Assembly (NCBI GenBank): GCA_034770075.1
Contig: CM068379.1
Coordinates: 21,699,506-21,763,505, forward strand
Direction of reading: 5' to 3'
From: Aralia elata
Lineage: Eukaryota; Streptophyta; Magnoliopsida; Apiales; Araliaceae
Length of the DNA: 64,000 nt
The first letter of the stretch is position 1. Each line of letters starts with the position of its first letter. The translations under genes were made by a program, and so were the position numbers. The notes beneath the pieces were generated by a model that saw nothing but the letters and a program-made list of their open reading frames with translations, searched no databases and was not told where the DNA came from. Positions 1 to 11,074 of the stretch are shown piece by piece.

Positions 1-2
1 TT

Positions 3-620
3 GCAGCTCTCTTGGAAAAATATGGGGTTAGTCACAGAATTGCTACTGCCTACCATCCCCAAACCAATGGTCAGGCAGAAGTCTCTAACCGTGAAATGAA
101 GAAAATTTTGGAAAAGATCGTCAATCCCACAAGAAAGGATTGGTCAACAAAGCTGGATGATGCACTTTGGGCTTATAGGACGGCATACAAAACCCCGATT
201 GGCATGTCACCATACCAGCTAGTCTATGGCAAAGCATGCCATCTCCCAGTTAAACTTGAGCATAAGGCGTACTGGGCCATAAGGAAGATGAATTTTGATC
301 TCACAGCCACGAGAGAGAAAAGGCTTCTTCAGCTCAATGAACTTGATGAGTTCCGAATGCAGGCTTATGAGAACTAAAAATTGTACAAGGAGAAAGTTAA
401 AAAATGGCATGACAGGAAGATCATTGAAAGGAAATTCGAGCCAGGCCAAGCAGTACTGCTATACAACTTTAGATTGAGGCTTTTTCCAGGAAAGCTCAAG
501 TCACGTTGGTTGGGGCCCTTCATTGTCAAGCATGCATTTCCTCACGGCACTGTGGAAGTTTATGGTAATAATCCAGAGGAATCATTCAAAGTTAACGGAC
601 AGCGTCTTAAGCATTATTAG
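3..620 (+). pseudogene. Athila-1 pol: integrase catalytic end and C-terminal domain, broken
   Basis: One frame runs from the window edge to 620. It opens with the end of the integrase core, motif YHPQTNGQAEVSNRE, which holds the catalytic Glu of the D,D-35-E triad, followed by WAYRTAYKTPIGMSPYQLVYGK, usual in Athila/Tat integrases. The C-terminal part (RWLGPFIV..HGTVEVY) is the SH3-like integrase end that binds DNA. An in-frame TAA at 375-377 splits it, and one base change from a Ser codon would explain the stop. No chromodomain follows, unlike the Tekay elements in this window. The N-terminal part is outside. Confidence 0.9.
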
Positions 621-981
621 GGTGGCGGCTTCGCTCGCCAGAAAACCTCGATCACTCTGGCCGATCAACTTTGAATCAATGAGAAGTCAGGCCGAGGACT
701 TTAAACTACGCGCTGGATGGGAGGCAACCCATTATCTATATTCGTATCCTTTATGTTTTGTTGCTATATTTTAGTTTCACAAGTTTGCATTTTCATGTTT
801 CTAAGTTTTCAATATTTGCGTTTTGGATAGATAAATCATGCTCTCAAATTGCTCTAAATGATGAATTTTTGTGCAATATGGTCAAAATTTGTGTGGTATG
901 TTGTTTCTGACATGTTGGGAGAGTTAAATTTGGTATTGGGTCTGAATTTCAAAAGTGCAGTTTTTGGGGATACAGGGAGTT

Positions 982-1130
982 GTCGCCCCGACGGTAAAAT
1001 TTAAGCTATTTTCACCGCCCCGGCGACTGGCTCGCCCCGGCAGCAAACCAGGTTCATTTCCACCGCCCCGGCGACGAGCTCGCCCCGACGGCCAAATGCA
1101 AGCTTATTCTACCGCCCCGGCGGTAGACAC
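982..1130 (+). repeat. GC-rich array of short palindromes in the Athila-1 spacer
   Basis: In a strongly AT-rich background the block holds repeated words such as CACCGCCCCGGCGA and GCTCGCCCCG, spaced about 20-35 bases apart. CGCC..GGCG arms can pair. The same words, partly in the inverted form, recur in the LTR of this element at 4584-4720. Confidence 0.75.
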
Positions 1131-1391
1131 GGAATTCAGTTTTTAAAATCCCCTTCCAAGCAGATTATTCGTTCCATTTTCTCCCATTTCCTTCGGTCCC
1201 CAAGCTCGGTTTGCTCCCCCAATCCATCTGAATCTCATACAACGCGTACCCACAACAAATTTGGTCTCCTCCCATTCGGATTGAGCACATCACCACTCAA
1301 TTTCAACCGAAAATTTGGATTTTCATGAGATAATTGGGGAATTCAAGCTAGGGTTTATCTTCTGCGAGTTTTCCCACTTAAATCATTCAAG

Positions 1392-1872
1392 GTATGTCAT
1401 TGTTGAGCTGGGTACGCATTGTTACTGCTTATTGATCATTGACCATGCAATTAGAGTAATCTGTGAGGTTGAATTTGACTGTATTGAATATTAGTTGGAA
1501 TTTTTCATTATCTACATTGGTTGAACCCCTGTTAACTGCTCTACTGTGAAATGGGATTTTTATGCCATTGTGGTGCTTGGTTTTCATTGCTTCTGCGTAA
1601 TTGTCCCAGTCATTATTGCTTGGGTATTCAGTGAGAATTAGTAACATAACTGTTGAGAATTGTCAAGCTAAGGTTTTCGTTATCTGAATTGGATATGCTG
1701 TGAACTGTCAAGTTTGAGTCCTCTTTATCTGAGCTGGTTTGATCGTATTTACTGCTATACACTGAGACTTTGGGATTGCACTACATTATTAATTTGTTGG
1801 GCCAATTGAGTTTGTGTTAGCTCAATTGGGATATTGGGATTATATATTGTACTGGTTGATAGCTTCTTGCAG
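1392..1872 (+). other. Putative intron in the leader of the third ORF
   Basis: The donor context is CAAG|GTATGT (exon end 1391) and the acceptor is TTCTTGCAG (ending 1872). The 481-base segment is T-rich, as plant introns are, and lies between a pyrimidine-rich leader and the ATG at 1946. Splicing here is inferred from consensus only. Confidence 0.45.
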
Positions 1873-1945
1873 GAAACCAACCTTTCAGTATAAATACAGT
1901 TTGGGGAATCAATTTGTGGCTGTTCTTGCTGAATATTGATCAATC

Positions 1946-3160
1946 ATGCCTCCAAAGAGATTCAGGGGTGAGGGTTCCTCCTCAACACCGGAGAGAGCCT
2001 ATGACCATAGCAAGTTTGTAAGTGCTGAGGCTGCCACGAGATTTGACACATTCATATCGGGTAAAGCTCTAACTCCCGAGCGTGGCCTTAGGCCAGATTG
2101 GAGGGTTGATGGAGAGATGGGTGATTAGATTACAGAGAGGAAATAAGACGCTTTTACTGATCAGCCCGAGGCGGCTGTCGTGGCTATTGTCCAGGAATTC
2201 TATGCTAATGCAAATGACATGCTTCCATACACTGTGACTGTTCGAGGCAGGACTGTTCCATTCAACGCCCTGGCCATTAATGAGTACTATTCATTGGACG
2301 CTCCTGCAGTTTGCCAGTATTCTGAGTTCCTGCGCTCTAACCCCGACTATGACAGGATTGTGACTGAATTGTGCAGGCCTAGCACCACTTGGGTGACCAA
2401 AGGCAACAGGGGGGGTTTAGTTTTTTATAGCAAGGAGCTGAGTTTATATGGTAAGATTTAGTTTGCTTTTCTTTGCGCCAAGCTGATGTCCACCCTACAT
2501 GTCAGTGATGTTACGAAGGACAGGGCTGAACTCTTATATTCTATGGTCATGGACTATGTGATCGATGTGGGTCGCATCATTGAGGCTAACATCCGCCTCG
2601 GGCTGAGGAGCAATGTTCATGTAGGGTTACCACACCCATCACTTATCTGTGGACTGTGTCGTGCTGCTGGTGTTCAGTGGGTTGAGGGTGAGGTAGTCCA
2701 GCAGCCATTACTAATCTTGGACCATAAACTCATTGCTAGATACACAGTGTGGGACCAGGCACAGTCATATCCACGGGGGCGAGGCTTCATCATCCAGCCT
2801 CAGGCATATTCAGAGGGTGATTCTGATTCACCTAATGCCTCCAGTTCACAGCCGAGAGCTCGCTTCAGCACGCAGTTCAGAAATCTACAGATGCTCACCG
2901 AAGAACGAGCTAGGAGGATTGAGCGACAGAACCAGAGACTGGCTGAGCGGCAGGAGCACATGTTCAGCTACACCACGAGCTTCAATGCAGTTTTGGCTGA
3001 GCAGTTTGCTAGGCTGAATCCAAGGGGACCTCCTATCCCATTTCCAGTGCCCCAGCCACTACCTCCCTATCCACCTCCTGATGCTGAGGTTGAGGATATC
3101 AACCAACCATGCCACCACACTTATCAGGGAAGTCCTCAGTTTAAATTATGTATTCTTTAG
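1946..3160 (+). pseudogene. Athila-1 third ORF (env-position; plant-transposon-protein-like domain)
   Basis: A single frame of 404 codons starts MPPKRFRGEGSSS and ends at TAG 3158-3160. Three premature stops break it, at 2126-2128, 2144-2146 and 2459-2461, with no frameshift. The order is a basic N-terminus, a central globular region (AIVQEFYANAND ... VRGRTVPFNALAINEYY ... DVTKDRAELLYSMVMDYVIDVG), then a charged, coil-prone segment (TEERARRIERQNQRLAERQE) and a proline-rich tail. The central region matches my recollection of the domain filed as 'putative plant transposon protein' (PF20167) in Athila-like elements. Its role is unknown; older literature calls this position env-like, but I see no signal peptide or membrane anchor. 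The start is the first ATG after the intron-like segment. Confidence 0.75.
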
Positions 3161-4405
3161 ACAATGAGGACATTGTCCCTCTTAAGTTTGTGGGTGGATT
3201 TGCTCTTCTAGTAGTCGTACCTAGTAGTTAAGTATAGTTTAAAAGTTTTAGCATGGTAGTTACAGTTAGTAAGCATGTTTTCAAGTTTTTAAAGACTGGT
3301 TTATGTTTTTGAAGAATTATCATTATTGGTTACAGCTATGTTTATGTTTTTAAAGGATTGTTATTATTAGAAATAATCATGCGAAATATCATCAAAATGA
3401 CTTTTCTTGCATTAATGTTCTGATCTGAGTTGTTCAGAGCATTTTGATGATTGTTTAAAAAAAATTAGTATTTTGCATTTAGGAGCATTGCAGCAGTCTA
3501 TTTTAGGCAGGCCAATGATATGCTTTTATACTATTTGTTAATGCATTTAGTATTATGGATAAGGATTGTAATGTTAGGGATGCAAACTGTTGTTAGTTTT
3601 ATTAAAATTGTAACCCTTTGATCTCATAATTGCACGAGTCAATGCTTTGAACTGGTTATATTTTAATCCAATCTTATGATTAAGTGCCTATTAAAGATAC
3701 GAAAACCTCTATCACTTGTTGGAATTCAAAAATTGCTAATAATGTTTCGATGTCGGTCTATATTGCAAGAAATAGTAAAACATTGACTGAGTGAGAGTTA
3801 TAGACAGATATGAGCAATTCTTGGCTAGTTTATCCTTGTGGCCTTTGTCATTCAAACGAGTAAGCCCTTTGGAGTGTCTCTACACTCGGTGTCCTAAAAC
3901 CACCTGGTTTGGGAGTCATCGGTGGAAAGTTTGCTACATGGGTGACATTGTATAGCCTAATAAAGATAGACAGTGCACAGTCGAGATTTAGATTAAACAA
4001 TCAATGAGATGGAGCGTAAAACACACTCATTTGCTAAAAAAAAAATTAACAAGTGAACAGGAGGGGTGTTTGAGTTGTCTATTTATCGCCTTATCTTTAA
4101 TCGCGTTGTGATTCATGGATTGGAATGAAATATTGATTAATTTGAGCTATTAACTACACACACACACGTAAGGGTTATATTTTTGATAAGATTGGCGTAG
4201 AGTTACAAGTCTGACGGGCATGAATTTGATGTTTTGCTATAATGCTACTTCTTCTCTCTTGAGGCATGATTCCCATTTCATATCTTGGTCTGTTGCCATA
4301 GATTTTTAAATCATGCATGTGCATTCATATAGGAGATCATTTTCGATACTTTTATCTATCGTGTTTTTGCTTGAGGGCAAGCAAAGTCTTAAGTTTGGGG
4401 GTATT
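3161..4405 (+). other. Athila-1 3' UTR ending in the polypurine tract
   Basis: Non-coding. It opens with AATGAGGACATTGTC and a degenerate PPT-like CTTAAGTTTGTGGGTGG (3181-3197), typical of sequence after the Athila third ORF. It includes the GGAGTCATCGGTGGAAAG stretch (about 3922-3939) often seen in Athila 3' UTRs and a GAGATGGAGCGTAAAACA motif (about 4005-4022) shared with Athila-2. The true PPT, AAGTTTGGGGGTATT (4391-4405), directly abuts the LTR. Confidence 0.75.
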
Positions 4406-5984
4406 TGATGAGTGAGTTTTATACCTACGAATTGGTTATCTTTTAGGCTCAATTCTTTGTTATCTTTTAGTGTTTTTAGTTGTATTTTACTTGTATTGCA
4501 TTGTTTCGTAGGATAGGACTATAGATGAGCATTTGTGGAACTTTTGGACTCCAGGGGCAAAAGTGTAATTCTTGCAGTAGAGTCCACCGTCGGGGCATCA
4601 GGTTCAAGCCTTTTTGGCCGCCGGGGCGACGCCACCATCGGGGTAGTATCCCCAGGCATGTTTCACCGCCGGGGTGAGCTCCCTAAGCCATTTTCACCGC
4701 CAGGGCGAGCTCGTCGGGATAATTGAGCGGCTGGCTTTGTCTTGTCTACTGATAGTGGGTGTTCGTTGGAGCAAATTTGGGAGCACGATGGTGACTAGTG
4801 GAGAGAGATTAATCAGTGTATTAGGCATCCAGGGAGTTGTATTCAGTTTATCCAAGCTTTGCTATACACATTGGGAGCTAGGGTTTGAGTTAAGAACAAG
4901 AAGAACAAAGGAAAACAAAGAACACCATAGCATCACCAAGAAGCTGAAGATTACATTATTGAGAAAGAAAGCTAGAGAGAAGGATACCAACAAGCATCAA
5001 TTCGTTAATCAATCCAAAGAGGGGCTTTATCATTCTAACTTCTAGTATTTCGTTTTCATTTTATAATTCCAAAGCTATGTACTATAATCTGAATATGATG
5101 TTATTCAAAGCTATTATGAGCTAATTCTTCAATTCTAAGATTTAATGGAACCCAACTCGTAGTTTGTTTTGAATGTTCTCTATTTTGAATATTAGTTAGA
5201 CTCTTGTGAATTAGAGTTCATAGCCTATGTTTATGGATTAATTACTTGGCCCGTAATTACCTTGGTAATCTATATGAGATTGAGAAATGGAATATAGGTT
5301 GAGACCTAGCTATGAATTCATGTGAAAATTGGATATTCTTTATGGATAATGTATGAGATTATGTGACGTGAGTCTTATGTATTATTCTCAAGGGTTGATA
5401 ATTTGATTATATTTGGGATAGACATATACCTAAATAACACATGTATCCAATTGAGAATCCTTGCTTAATGATTTCTATTGTGAAAGTTGATAATTGATAG
5501 AATGGTTAATGGAATTTTATGTGACATGTATCTTATTGATTGTTCTTGATATGAAATTCTTGCTAGTGCGTAGAATAGAGATATATCTATACACCACAAT
5601 AGAAAATACGTATTCGACCATCGAGAGAGGCTTATATATACTTGTGATTTCTCGGGTAACAATTCTTTTGTTTAACTAGTCGATAAAGAGAGAGTTGTGA
5701 TTTACAAATGAAGAGTTGGGGGAAATTGTAATCTTAGATCTTTTTATCTTGAATTCTATCCGTGTTTAGTTAAACGTTGTTTTCTTAATTGTCTTCATTT
5801 AGTTTTAATCAACAACAAAAGTAAATCATATTGTCATTGTTTAAATTAGATTAATTCTTCATGCGGTTGATATTTGGTAACTATTTAATATAATTCCTCG
5901 TTGGTTCGACACTTTACTTATCTTATGTTACTTGTGGACCGCGTATACTTGCACGTGTTTTATTGATTACAAAATCAAGCAACA
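4406..5984 (+). repeat. Athila-1 3' LTR
   Basis: About 1,579 bases, opening TGATGAGTGAG after the PPT and ending AATCAAGCAACA. The end region (CGTTGGTTCGACACTT, ACCGCGTATACTTGCACG) aligns by eye with the end of the Athila-2 LTR at 48410-48501. A GC-rich palindromic array sits at 4584-4720. The ORFs inside do not look like proteins. Confidence 0.85.
4584..4720 (+). repeat. GC-rich palindromic array in the Athila-1 LTR
   Basis: Words such as CACCGTCGGGGC, GCCGCCGGGGCGAC, CACCGCCGGGGTGAGCTC and CACCGCCAGGGCGAGCTCG recur at about 30-40 base spacing. They resemble the words in the internal spacer of the same element (982-1130). Confidence 0.75.
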
Positions 5985-7065
5985 TTGGTCTATTTGCTTG
6001 ATTAGTCAGCCCTCCAGTAGTCGGCTTGTTGTTGTTGTTGTTGTTGTTCTTGTTGCCACTGGCTGCCTCACCCTTCGGCTTTGGACAGTCCTTAATCTGA
6101 TGATCCGATGCTCCACACGAGAAGCATCCTTCTTTCTTTCCCTTAGGGCACTGAGGAGCAATGTGCCCCTGCTGTCCACAGTTATAGCAAATACCTTTCC
6201 CCCTCATGCACTCACCTGAGTGGCTTCTTCTGCAGTTATTTCACTTATTTTCTTTCTTAGCCTCCCCTCCAGACTTGTTGCCTCCAGAGGATTGGCTATC
6301 ACTCCACCTTCTCTTGTTCTGGTTGCTTTCTCCACTACTCCCCCCTCCCCCGCTACCATCATGATTCCTCTTCTTATCCTAGTTATATTTGGCCAGCGCC
6401 TCATTTCCTCCCTCGGCAATGATTGCCCTCTCCAACAGTGTTGAAAACGTACCACTCTACAGAACTGCAACCTGGCCGTAAATCCATGGTTTCAGCCCCT
6501 GCTCAAACGTCCTTACTTTCCTGGCCTCAGCATCCACTTGGTGCGAGGTGAATCTAGCTAACTCATTGAACTTTGCCGCATACTTAGCAACGGATATGTT
6601 CCCTTGCTTAAGTTCTAAGAACTTCACCTCCATGTCCGATTGCATACTCTCCGGAAAGTAGTTCTCGAAGAACAATTCTTTGAAGCGTTCCAATGGAATC
6701 ACTCCTTCCCCAGGATGAATCTTATTCGCCTTCCACCAAAGTTTGCTTCACCCCTTCATCATGAAGGTGGTAAATCTCGTCTTTTGTTCCTCGGCCACTC
6801 GTGCGACCTCGAACACCTTCTTCATTTCCCATGATTGGGTTGCGATCAGATCTAAGGTTCCCTAGAACTCCGGAGGTCCTACTAATTTAAAGTCCTTGAA
6901 GCAAGCTAAGTGATGCCCTAGCTGCCCAACTACTGGTGGGGGTCTATTTTGCATTGCCTCGGCCAATATATCAGTAAAATCTCTCATTGGGTCTGGTTGA
7001 CCCGGCTCGTTGTTTACAGACTCCTCTACTACTTGGTTCCTTGTTTGTCTTCTAGGCGGTGTTAT
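5985..7065 (-). pseudogene. Old Tekay gag, broken, truncated by Athila-1
   Basis: In pieces across frames this reads as a Tekay gag nucleocapsid precursor. The N-terminus has the PPRRQTR type, with the start ATG apparently now ATA at 7065. Next comes the Retrotrans_gag core (VIPLERFKELFFENYFPE, FLELKQGNISVAKYAAKFNE, 6702-6460), then a Gly/Ser/Arg linker. It ends with the zinc knuckles CYNCGQQGHIAPQC and CFSCGASDHQIKDC (CX2CX4HX4C) and a poly-Asn run encoded by an AAC-type microsatellite (6027-6050). It stops at the Athila-1 insertion, just before the protease. It parallels the gags at 15379 and 58892. Confidence 0.85.
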
Positions 7066-7455
7066 CTGCTACAACAAAACCCTACGTTAACGCTTTGCGT
7101 TTCGAATCCTCATGCAACATTTTATTAGTATCTAAAAAATTATAGCATCTATCAAACACATTTGATTTAAATAAACAACTGCATTTATATTCATATACCC
7201 CTGTTTTAGTACAACAAAATCCAACCTGTGGCATACTTCTATAAATGTTCACGACATAGCCTATCGACAGCTATCTATCCCCTTAATGAACAAAAGTGGA
7301 GATTTATAACATCCTACCCCTCTGATCAGAAACAACTGACGGGGTTCTAACACTATCCCATGCATATAATAAAGCATTGGGATTTACCACACAATTATGC
7401 CCTTGTAATAAACAAAAAGTGGGACCTACTATATCTAGATGTAACGTTTAATCCA

Positions 7456-8392
7456 TTAATACATGTCGTGATGAGCGGCATCTGCATGCACCGGTTGTAC
7501 ATTACCGTCTACCAATCGGTGCCAAACCGAATGGCTAGTATGACTCTCAGTGGAATACCTCTGATCCCTGCCTCTCAAACTCCCAACCACTAGATCCAAT
7601 GCAATGCCCAGGGACTCAATCTTAACCGCCCTGGCCTGGACCTCTCTCTTTAGCTGATCTACCCTCCTAGCAGACTGAACCCATGCTTCCTCAATGCGGA
7701 TCTTGTCTGCTATCTCCCAATTGAATTCGGCCTTCATGGCCTCATGCTCTACCTTTATACCAGCCAATTCTAGCTCTGGATACTCTTTCTTTTCCCTCAA
7801 TTCGGCATTTCAGGCGACTAACTGGTGAAGTAATAGCCCTACATGCTAGGCCGATGTCATATACCCTTCTAATTGTTCCTTCAGCATTTTCACCTTATCT
7901 TCCAACTGATAAGCTATCTCCTTATACTGATTCTCCATACTCTAATTGGTCACATTCTGTTCCTCTAGGTCCCTGACTCTTTCTTCTAATTCTAGGTTCC
8001 TATCGGCTAGTTAGTCTAATAAATAGTTCTCAGTTGGCAACTCTTCGGGCGAAGTATAATACTCCCCCTCTTCCATCGCTTCGACTATCACTCCTCCTAC
8101 ATAGGCTGGCCTTTCGGCCTCCACGGCCTACGTCACCCCTTCAGCCTCATCTGTACTATAGTCCTCCTCGACCCACCCTCAACATTTTGACTACCCGATC
8201 TCATCACCCTGCCCCTGATGGGTTCATCTGACTCAGTTATATAGTCCTCGTTCTCCACAGGCTCGGACTCTACTAATGCAACTGGTTCCATTAGCCCTCC
8301 TCTTATCAACTGCTCGGTGTCCACAGGTATATCTATGAACTCCTACTCTATAACTACCCGACTCGGCTCTCTTATCTCAGCTATCCTATAAC
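7456..8392 (-). pseudogene. Old Tekay pre-gag ORF, broken
   Basis: It lies between the PBS and gag. The start context is TAGGATA (about 8390), apparently a decayed ATG. An acidic N-terminal stretch (8324-8133, with VESEPVENEDYITESDEP) is followed, after a frameshift, by a Glu/Lys-rich coil-prone region (7800-7456, with KIRIEEAWVQSARRVD and LKREVQ). The segment R-x-E-x-A-W...VD...VQ matches the pre-gag ORF of the minus Tekay (59176-59892, RAEDAWMKVADHVD). Function unknown. Extra ORFs ahead of gag, called orf0 in some rice elements, are known in plant Ty3/gypsy elements. Confidence 0.65.
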
Positions 8393-8572
8393 GCACCAAA
8401 AGACAACATCAGTACAATAATAAAATATATTCATTGATGAAATGAAATAACATTTTATTATGCACTACATCGGCTCGATGAGTCTCCTCGACCCATACCT
8501 AAACGTACTTTATACGAGTTTAATACTAAGGTCATAACCTAGGTTTTGCATTTCCTAACGTTATAACCTAAA

Positions 8573-8584
8573 GCTCTGATACCA
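8573..8584 (-). other. Primer-binding site of the old Tekay (initiator tRNA-Met type)
   Basis: The minus strand reads TGGTATCAGAGC, complementary to the 3' end of plant initiator tRNA-Met, three bases after the LTR end at 8588. It fixes the element's orientation. Confidence 0.88.
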
Positions 8585-8587
8585 ACC

Positions 8588-10200
8588 TGTGACACCTCCA
8601 AAGTTAGGTACCAATACCTCGAATTTGGTGTTCATGATAAACAACTTTCGGTCACCTTCAATCAACATATGATAACTAAATGCGGAATGCAAAGTTATAT
8701 ATTGATCATTATAAAAGGTTCACTATGGTCCCAAGGTCTATAACCTTAAATAAATACATCACGAAATTCAAAAGTAGCTAACAGACTTCGTGTTACATTA
8801 AAAGATAACTAGACAAATAATAAAACAGATGGCACGTCCAACCGGCATCTAGAACTTCATCTTCTCATTACCCTTATCTCTACTCGAGCACTCGGGCTTA
8901 ACTGTAATATATTCATGATATAGCAAGAGTGAGCGACGAGTTTGCTCAACAAGTTTAAAATGATTAAGAAAGATATATCATGAATGAATTTGAATAACAA
9001 TGGCATAGTTCAATAATAAAAGAATTGATGAAACCGCTTGAACGATATAATCAAAGTTCAAATAAAGGTGTGAAGATTGATTATTTACTGTCGACAGTCA
9101 AATAGACTATGAACATACTTTAAGGCGTCAGTCGCATTGGCGGAACCTTATTAGGTTACAACCACCAGAGTTTGTACGCGAGGGGATCAACTTCTTGTAC
9201 CCATGAATATGCATACCATTTAATTCTGCTCTATATCGTCTTTCAGATACTTAGGAAGCTCCCCACCATGGGGTTGTTCATCTCAGTCTGAGAATCCATT
9301 CCAATAATAGGTTTGGATAGCTTTTTAAATTACTTAATTACGCATAAGTCCATCCAAACAATGGCTTAGACTTCTCTCGAATGGTTCTTGACTGCCAGAA
9401 TCTTAAATGTTATTACAGTCCAACAATAGAACCGAAATCAAATGCACTGTGTGCAAATGCCAATAATACCAATGTGGAATAATCTTAAAACAATTGAACC
9501 ACTTAGCACATGCTTGAGAACTCAAACTGGAGCTTAATTTGAGGAACTTAAATTACGTAATAAATTGCAGAATTTGCTCAATATAAGGATTGAGTAAGAT
9601 GGATCTTGCAAGGATATAAGCAATAGTATGACAATCAATAAAAAGGCTCGAAATGAGGAAACTTGCACAATGTATAAGGTCGTATAGTGAGGAACTTGCC
9701 TGGTCTGCAGCTTAATGATTACTCTACGTTCCTATTTCGGCAAATATCCTACAGTAGTTATAATGTACTCTCTGATTAGCTGAACCGATCATCAATAACA
9801 TACTAATTGAATTTACACGAGTGACTCATACAGTCTGCTCTATAGTCCACTCCATTACTCTACCGTCTACTAGAACAGCCCTTACGATCGGGATGAGACC
9901 ACTCTACAGTCGTAGAGTTCATCTTACGATCCAGTGGGATCCAGAAGTACTTTAAATTTTAGCTCAAGGAACATCCCTTGGCCGATTAATCTAAGGTCAA
10001 ACATGCCTAGTAATATAGTTTTGGGTTTGGCCGACCCTCTGCCAACAAGATTGGGACTTCGGCTCTAAGTCTGAACCTTTCATAGCTCAGGAATACCTTT
10101 GGGTTCGGGTGTACTATGCGTTTGGCTTCGGAAGCCAAAGGTTTGGGTCTCAGCGTCATATTAGGACTTCGGCTTTGGAATGGTGACTTCGAAAATCAGG
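8588..10200 (-). repeat. Old Tekay 5' LTR, R-U5 part
   Basis: On the plus strand it begins TGTGACACCTCC, the inverted LTR end, and runs to the young Tekay insertion. Between 10020 and 10200 a word like ACTTCGGCTTTGG recurs with variation (ACTTCGGCTCTAAG, TTTGGCTTCGG), a loose spaced array. No coding sequence is seen. TCAGG at 10196-10200 is the left target-site duplication of the young Tekay. Confidence 0.82.
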
Positions 10201-11065
10201 TGTAATATTCTGAACCCTAATAAGATTTGTATATGTAAATTATGTGTTTAATAAATGAATTTTTATGATCTGACTTGGTATTATGTGATTGTGTATTTTA
10301 TTTAAGAATTAGGTCAAATAAAAAATTTTCGCCAAGCAGCTGTGTCGTGCTTACACGTACAAAATGATTTGTCGTGCTTTTGGCGAATTCACCGAGAAAC
10401 GTCTCGACAAATTATTTTTGTAAGCTGTTGTGTCGTGCTTCGAAATGACAAAGTGATTTGTCGAGCTTCGAAGTTAATATAATATTATATTAACTGATAA
10501 AATTCTAAAATAAGTTAATTAGGGTTTAAAATGTTAAACTGAAATAGAAACCCTAATTTGAAAACCCTAATTGGTAAAATTTATCCAAATTGGTCAATCA
10601 AATCCCTAATTATTACATAAGAATCCTAATTGAGGTAATTAGATTCTAAGTAATAAATTATAACATTAATTAGGAATCATTTAACTTATATTGAAACCCT
10701 AATTAAAGATTAAGACCCTAATTATCAAATTGAAAACCCTAAACCCTAATTTGATTCAATAACATTAAATTATGAAATGATAAGCTTTAATTATGATATA
10801 TTAACTTAATTAAAGTATTACTAAACATAATTAAACATCCTAATCATGATTAGCAAAAATCTAAGTTTAATTAGTAAGTAAATAAATCAAAAATCAAAAT
10901 TTAAACCAATCAAAATAGGATAAGAACATCAAAATCAGATATTTATAAATATCTAGCTCAAGTAGGTCATTAGGATCAGATACCAAGTAGCACAAGTTCA
11001 CAAGCTAGGATATTTTGGAGGGCAAAATGGGTAAAAAGTAAAATAAAACTCTAATTCTAAGTTGC

Positions 11066-11074
11066 TATAAATAG
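11066..11074 (+). promoter_or_regulatory. TATA box of the young Tekay 5' LTR
   Basis: TATAAATAG in the context GTTGCTATAAATAGAATGAG, about 865 bases into the LTR. Transcription would be expected to start about 30 bases downstream. The same box is at 20418-20426 in the 3' LTR. Confidence 0.7.

Larger units (their letters stand above)
621..1945 (+). other. Athila-1 spacer between pol and the third ORF
   Basis: This holds no reading frame that looks real. It contains the post-pol motif GGGAGGCAACCC (719-730), an AT-rich stretch, a GC-rich palindromic array (982-1130), and a pyrimidine-rich stretch (about 1150-1390) that reads like a plant 5' leader, including CTAGGGTTT. An intron-like segment (1392-1872) follows. 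Spacers of this sort before an env-position ORF are common in Athila elements. Confidence 0.7.
1..5984 (+). mobile_element. Athila-1: 3' half of an Athila-type Ty3/gypsy element
   Basis: Reading rightwards there is an integrase end (3-620), a 1.3 kb spacer, a third ORF (1946-3160), a 3' UTR, a polypurine tract (about 4391-4405) and one LTR (4406-5984, TGATGAGTG...AAGCAACA). A third ORF after pol and an LTR opening TGATGAG right after AAGTTTGGGGGTA are typical of Athila-type elements (family knowledge). The 5' LTR, gag and most of pol lie left of the window. The five bases after the LTR, TTGGT (5985-5989), are the expected right target-site duplication; its partner is outside. The right flank is the gag of an old minus-strand Tekay element, so Athila-1 inserted there. 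Confidence 0.88.

Noticed and set aside
1946..3160. Athila third ORF as a viral-type envelope protein
   Set aside because: I see no signal peptide, membrane anchor or cleavage motif. The central region fits a plant-transposon domain instead.
4674..5045. 123-codon ORF in the Athila-1 LTR
   Set aside because: It starts inside the palindromic array and has no family signature. It lies in LTR sequence with no matching ORF in Athila-2.
10519..10750. CCCTAAA words as an interstitial telomere or chromosome end
   Set aside because: Words are dispersed and interrupted, not a perfect tandem, and are duplicated in both LTRs of a transposon.
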